Shown here piece after piece: positions 3,578 to 5,814 of a stretch of 5,814 bases of DNA (its first letter is position 1; every line of letters begins with the position of its first letter). Position numbers and translations under genes: made by a program. Below the pieces are notes generated by a model. It saw only the letters and a list, made by a program, of their open reading frames with translations. It made no database searches and was not told where the DNA came from. The DNA is from Candidatus Bathyarchaeota archaeon (GTDB lineage Archaea; Thermoproteota; Bathyarchaeia; Bathyarchaeales; DTEX01), in contig JAGGUU010000141.1 in NCBI GenBank assembly GCA_021158305.1, forward strand, positions 1 through 5,814, given 5' to 3'.

Positions 3578-5814
3578 ATGCTAAAAGATCCTCCTTACTT
3601 TTTCTAAATGGAAGTTTTATCTCAAATCTTGATCCTTCCCCAACCTTGCTCCTAACGGAGATGCTGCCTCCATGAGCTTCTATAAGCTTCTTGCAGATCG
3701 CCAACCCCAATCCCAATCCTTTAGACTTAGTCGTGAAAAAAGGTCGAAATATCTCCTTTATTTTATCCTCCGGTATCCCTATACCGGTATCTTCGAACGT
3801 AATTAATGCGTGATTGTTCTCAATGGACATACTTATCTTTATCTCTCCGCCTTCAGGCATAGCTTCAATGGCATTTTTTATTAGATTTATGAAGACACGT
3901 TTCATCATCACAGGATCGACTAGCATCTTCGAAAGACTTTTCTTAATATCTAAGACTACCCGAATATTTTTTGGGATGTCGATTGAGGATATAACATCCT
4001 CAATCAAATCGTGCAGGTCGGTCTCGATAAGTTCAGGGGCAGCTTCTCTGACGTACTCTTGAAGATTTGTAATCATCCCATTTATATAATCAGCTTGATC
4101 ATAAATTCTCTTAAGCAATCTCTTCAAGCTTTTCTTCTCCTTGACAGGTATACGCAGCTCTTCTATCTTCTTCATTGCCAAGTACAAGGTATTGAATATC
4201 ACTTGGAGGGGATTCCGCGTATCGTGGCTTATCATGGTTGCAACCTCTCCAATAGCAGCCATACGTTCAGATTCAATCAATTGCTTCTGAATTCGTTTAA
4301 TCCATTTAGACTCACATATCACAAGCAGAGATTGAGGAAGAGTCTTGAAGATTCTAGACTTGGATTCTTCTTCTAAGTAGTCAAGGTAAAGTTGACGAAC
4401 CTTCCTCTCCGGAATCTTTGAAGCTAAAGTTTCGAGAAACCTGCCATAAATGTCGAATTTGACGGCTACTTTCTTATTCAGATCAAGTATTCTCTGCAAA
4501 GTATCTAATATTTTATGTGTCTCTTCTGAACGGCTCAGAGCTTTTTCATATATCCAGCTTACAAAGGAATTAAAACCATCGATGATTGTTGATAGTTGTT
4601 CATTCTTTGGCAGATTCCGTATATCTCGTTCAGCTTTCTGCATTAAAATTTCCCCATATTCCGTAATTATGACGTTTCTCGTAGCATAATGCATTGCTAA
4701 TCTTTTTTCAGAATCAGATGACGAAAGAATTCTCACGTCAATGGGTAGAAGGAGTCTCTTATAGATCTTGAAGCAGGCTTTAATCGGATCATACAAATTA
4801 AGGCTATCATCCCTCTTTATCTCCCTTAAAAAGCACCCGTTCGCAACGCCGTAGATTAGATCAGACTTCTTAAGAAATGATTCATTCTCCTTGATGATCT
4901 CGTAGAATTTATCGCTGAGAATATGATAAGCTGCATTGAGCACTCGTAAATAGCAATCCACAATTTCTGAATCTCCAAATTTATCCTCAAGAATCTTCAG
5001 GTTCCTGCTTATCAAATCCTTGTAGTTCATGGAGCTTGGCATACTGAATCTTATACCTCTATTAGATATCCTAACGTAGTCTTTAATCCCCGATTCCTTT
5101 ATGAAATCGATAAACTTGGAGGATTCCTCACCTAGCTTTGTCTTCCCCGTCATATTATAGAGGATTGCAAGGAAGGATGAGTATATGGCGGAGAAGTCTC
5201 TATGCGACGACATTGTCGGAATCTCTTTCTCCCGAATAATTAATGCGCAGCTTACGGATAGAAGAGTCGCAAAAAATAAGATTCCATCCAGCGGAGGAAA
5301 CATTAAACTTGTCGTAAATAGATAATTAGTTAGGATTAGGCCGGGATATTGGAAGACGAGAAGACCTCCTAGTAAGATTCCATACTTAATTCTCAGCTCT
5401 TTAGACCTAGCCCTCAGAATAAGATCCGCTAGAAAGAAAACTGCGGCGGCTAAATAACCCGTATAGATTGTAATCTCAATTATGGAGATGAGTGAAGACC
5501 GATTGGGAATGTACAACCATCCATATGGAGTTAGACGTAAGTTGCTGGAGTTAAGAGGAGTGATGCATGCGGCTAATATGGCTGGCAAGAATATTAGCAT
5601 TAACCTTCTGGGCCTTCTATATATGCTAAGAATGGCGGCTAGATATGCTGATTGACCTAGCATGCTTAAGATGAATGAAAGCTGAAAAAAGATTAATGCG
5701 TCATCTACATTTATGGCTGTTCTCTGTAGGTAAGTGAAGATTTCCCATAGAGAAGTAGCAAATCCATAAGTGAAAAAGTACTTTAGAGCTTGAGGTAAGG
5801 ATCTGCCTTTCCGC
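3576..5814 (-). CDS. Membrane sensor histidine kinase, 7TM-type N-terminus (5' end outside window)
   Basis: A sensor kinase of at least 745 residues that should autophosphorylate on His and pass phosphate to a response regulator not seen here. The first in-window ATG (5663) is not the true start. The frame stays open for 50 more codons to the edge and encodes further membrane helices (KYFFTYGFATSLWEIFTYL, then ALIFFQLSFILS running into the Met). Counting from that Met, four more helices lie near 20-37, 58-84, 94-116 and 124-143. That makes six visible, so a seventh is expected upstream, matching the HisKA_7TM-type sensor. Residues about 150-445 are helical, soluble and unrecognised. HisKA follows with SHDTRNPLQ (His480, codon 4224-4226). 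The ATPase domain has the N box NLIKNAIEAM (593-602), DTGIGI (625-630), PFFTTK (641-646) and GLGLGL (649-654), and all expected catalytic residues are present. There is no PAS, HAMP or receiver domain. Confidence 0.93.
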   Translation of the reverse strand, partial: RKGRSLPQALKYFFTYGFATSLWEIFTYLQRTAINVDDALIFFQLSFILSMLGQSAYLAAILSIYRRPRRLMLIFLPAILAACITPLNSSNLRLTPYGWLYIPNRSSLISIIEITIYTGYLAAAVFFLADLILRARSKELRIKYGILLGGLLVFQYPGLILTNYLFTTSLMFPPLDGILFFATLLSVSCALIIREKEIPTMSSHRDFSAIYSSFLAILYNMTGKTKLGEESSKFIDFIKESGIKDYVRISNRGIRFSMPSSMNYKDLISRNLKILEDKFGDSEIVDCYLRVLNAAYHILSDKFYEIIKENESFLKKSDLIYGVANGCFLREIKRDDSLNLYDPIKACFKIYKRLLLPIDVRILSSSDSEKRLAMHYATRNVIITEYGEILMQKAERDIRNLPKNEQLSTIIDGFNSFVSWIYEKALSRSEETHKILDTLQRILDLNKKVAVKFDIYGRFLETLASKIPERKVRQLYLDYLEEESKSRIFKTLPQSLLVICESKWIKRIQKQLIESERMAAIGEVATMISHDTRNPLQVIFNTLYLAMKKIEELRIPVKEKKSLKRLLKRIYDQADYINGMITNLQEYVREAAPELIETDLHDLIEDVISSIDIPKNIRVVLDIKKSLSKMLVDPVMMKRVFINLIKNAIEAMPEGGEIKISMSIENNHALITFEDTGIGIPEDKIKEIFRPFFTTKSKGLGLGLAICKKLIEAHGGSISVRSKVGEGSRFEIKLPFRKSKEDLLA

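Noticed and set aside
4011..4376. A 121-codon plus-strand open frame inside the kinase gene.
   Set aside because: It is antisense to the conserved HisKA/ATPase coding region, has Cys/His/Leu-rich shadow-like composition, and no ribosome binding site.
1..5814. CRISPR array, insertion sequence, integrase, attachment site or defence system.
   Set aside because: No repeated spacer pattern, transposase-like protein, target duplications or tRNA gene. The genes are ordinary archaeal housekeeping, transport and signalling families.

Overview
This is an archaeal chromosome segment. It encodes Alba chromatin protein, archease and an archaeal-type unknown (DUF2153-like). TATA-like boxes lie at archaeal spacing ahead of two genes, Shine-Dalgarno sites match the archaeal 16S tail, and Arg codons are mostly AGA/AGG. 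The mix with a Liv-type ABC transporter and a 7TM histidine kinase suits the Thermoproteota/Bathyarchaeia side of the archaea, but that placement is an inference from gene content alone.

Layout. Positions 1-749 (+) hold the last codons of a LivG-like ATPase and a complete LivF-like ATPase, the end of a branched-chain amino acid type (HAAT) transporter operon. Positions 750-1104 form a 355-base gap with a TATA-like box, a perfect 11-bp inverted repeat enclosing two small hairpins, and a possible 57-codon ORF across the same stretch. Alba (1105-1392, +) follows with its own promoter and ribosome binding site. It converges on a minus-strand pair, archease then a DUF2153-like protein (2313 to 1480), and the 87-base gap between them holds T-runs for both directions. 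UbiX flavin prenyltransferase (2434-3003, +) diverges from archease across a 120-base region with a 17-bp palindrome. A small dual-specificity-type phosphatase (3065-3571, +) has a strong TATA box and little or no leader. A large membrane histidine kinase on the minus strand ends 4 bases after it and runs off the right edge of the window.

How the genes relate. LivG and LivF are subunits of one transporter. Archease activates the RtcB RNA ligase (not in the window), and the DUF2153-like gene is probably co-transcribed with it. UbiX makes the prenylated FMN used by UbiD-family decarboxylases; in many archaea one such enzyme serves the modified mevalonate pathway. The kinase and phosphatase are neighbours, but their convergent orientation gives no evidence of a shared pathway. 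Otherwise the window is mostly ordinary housekeeping sequence.

I see no CRISPR array, tRNA, rRNA, transposase or integrase. The least explained parts are the roughly 300-residue middle region of the kinase and the 750-1104 gap. I cannot show that either is a new system.
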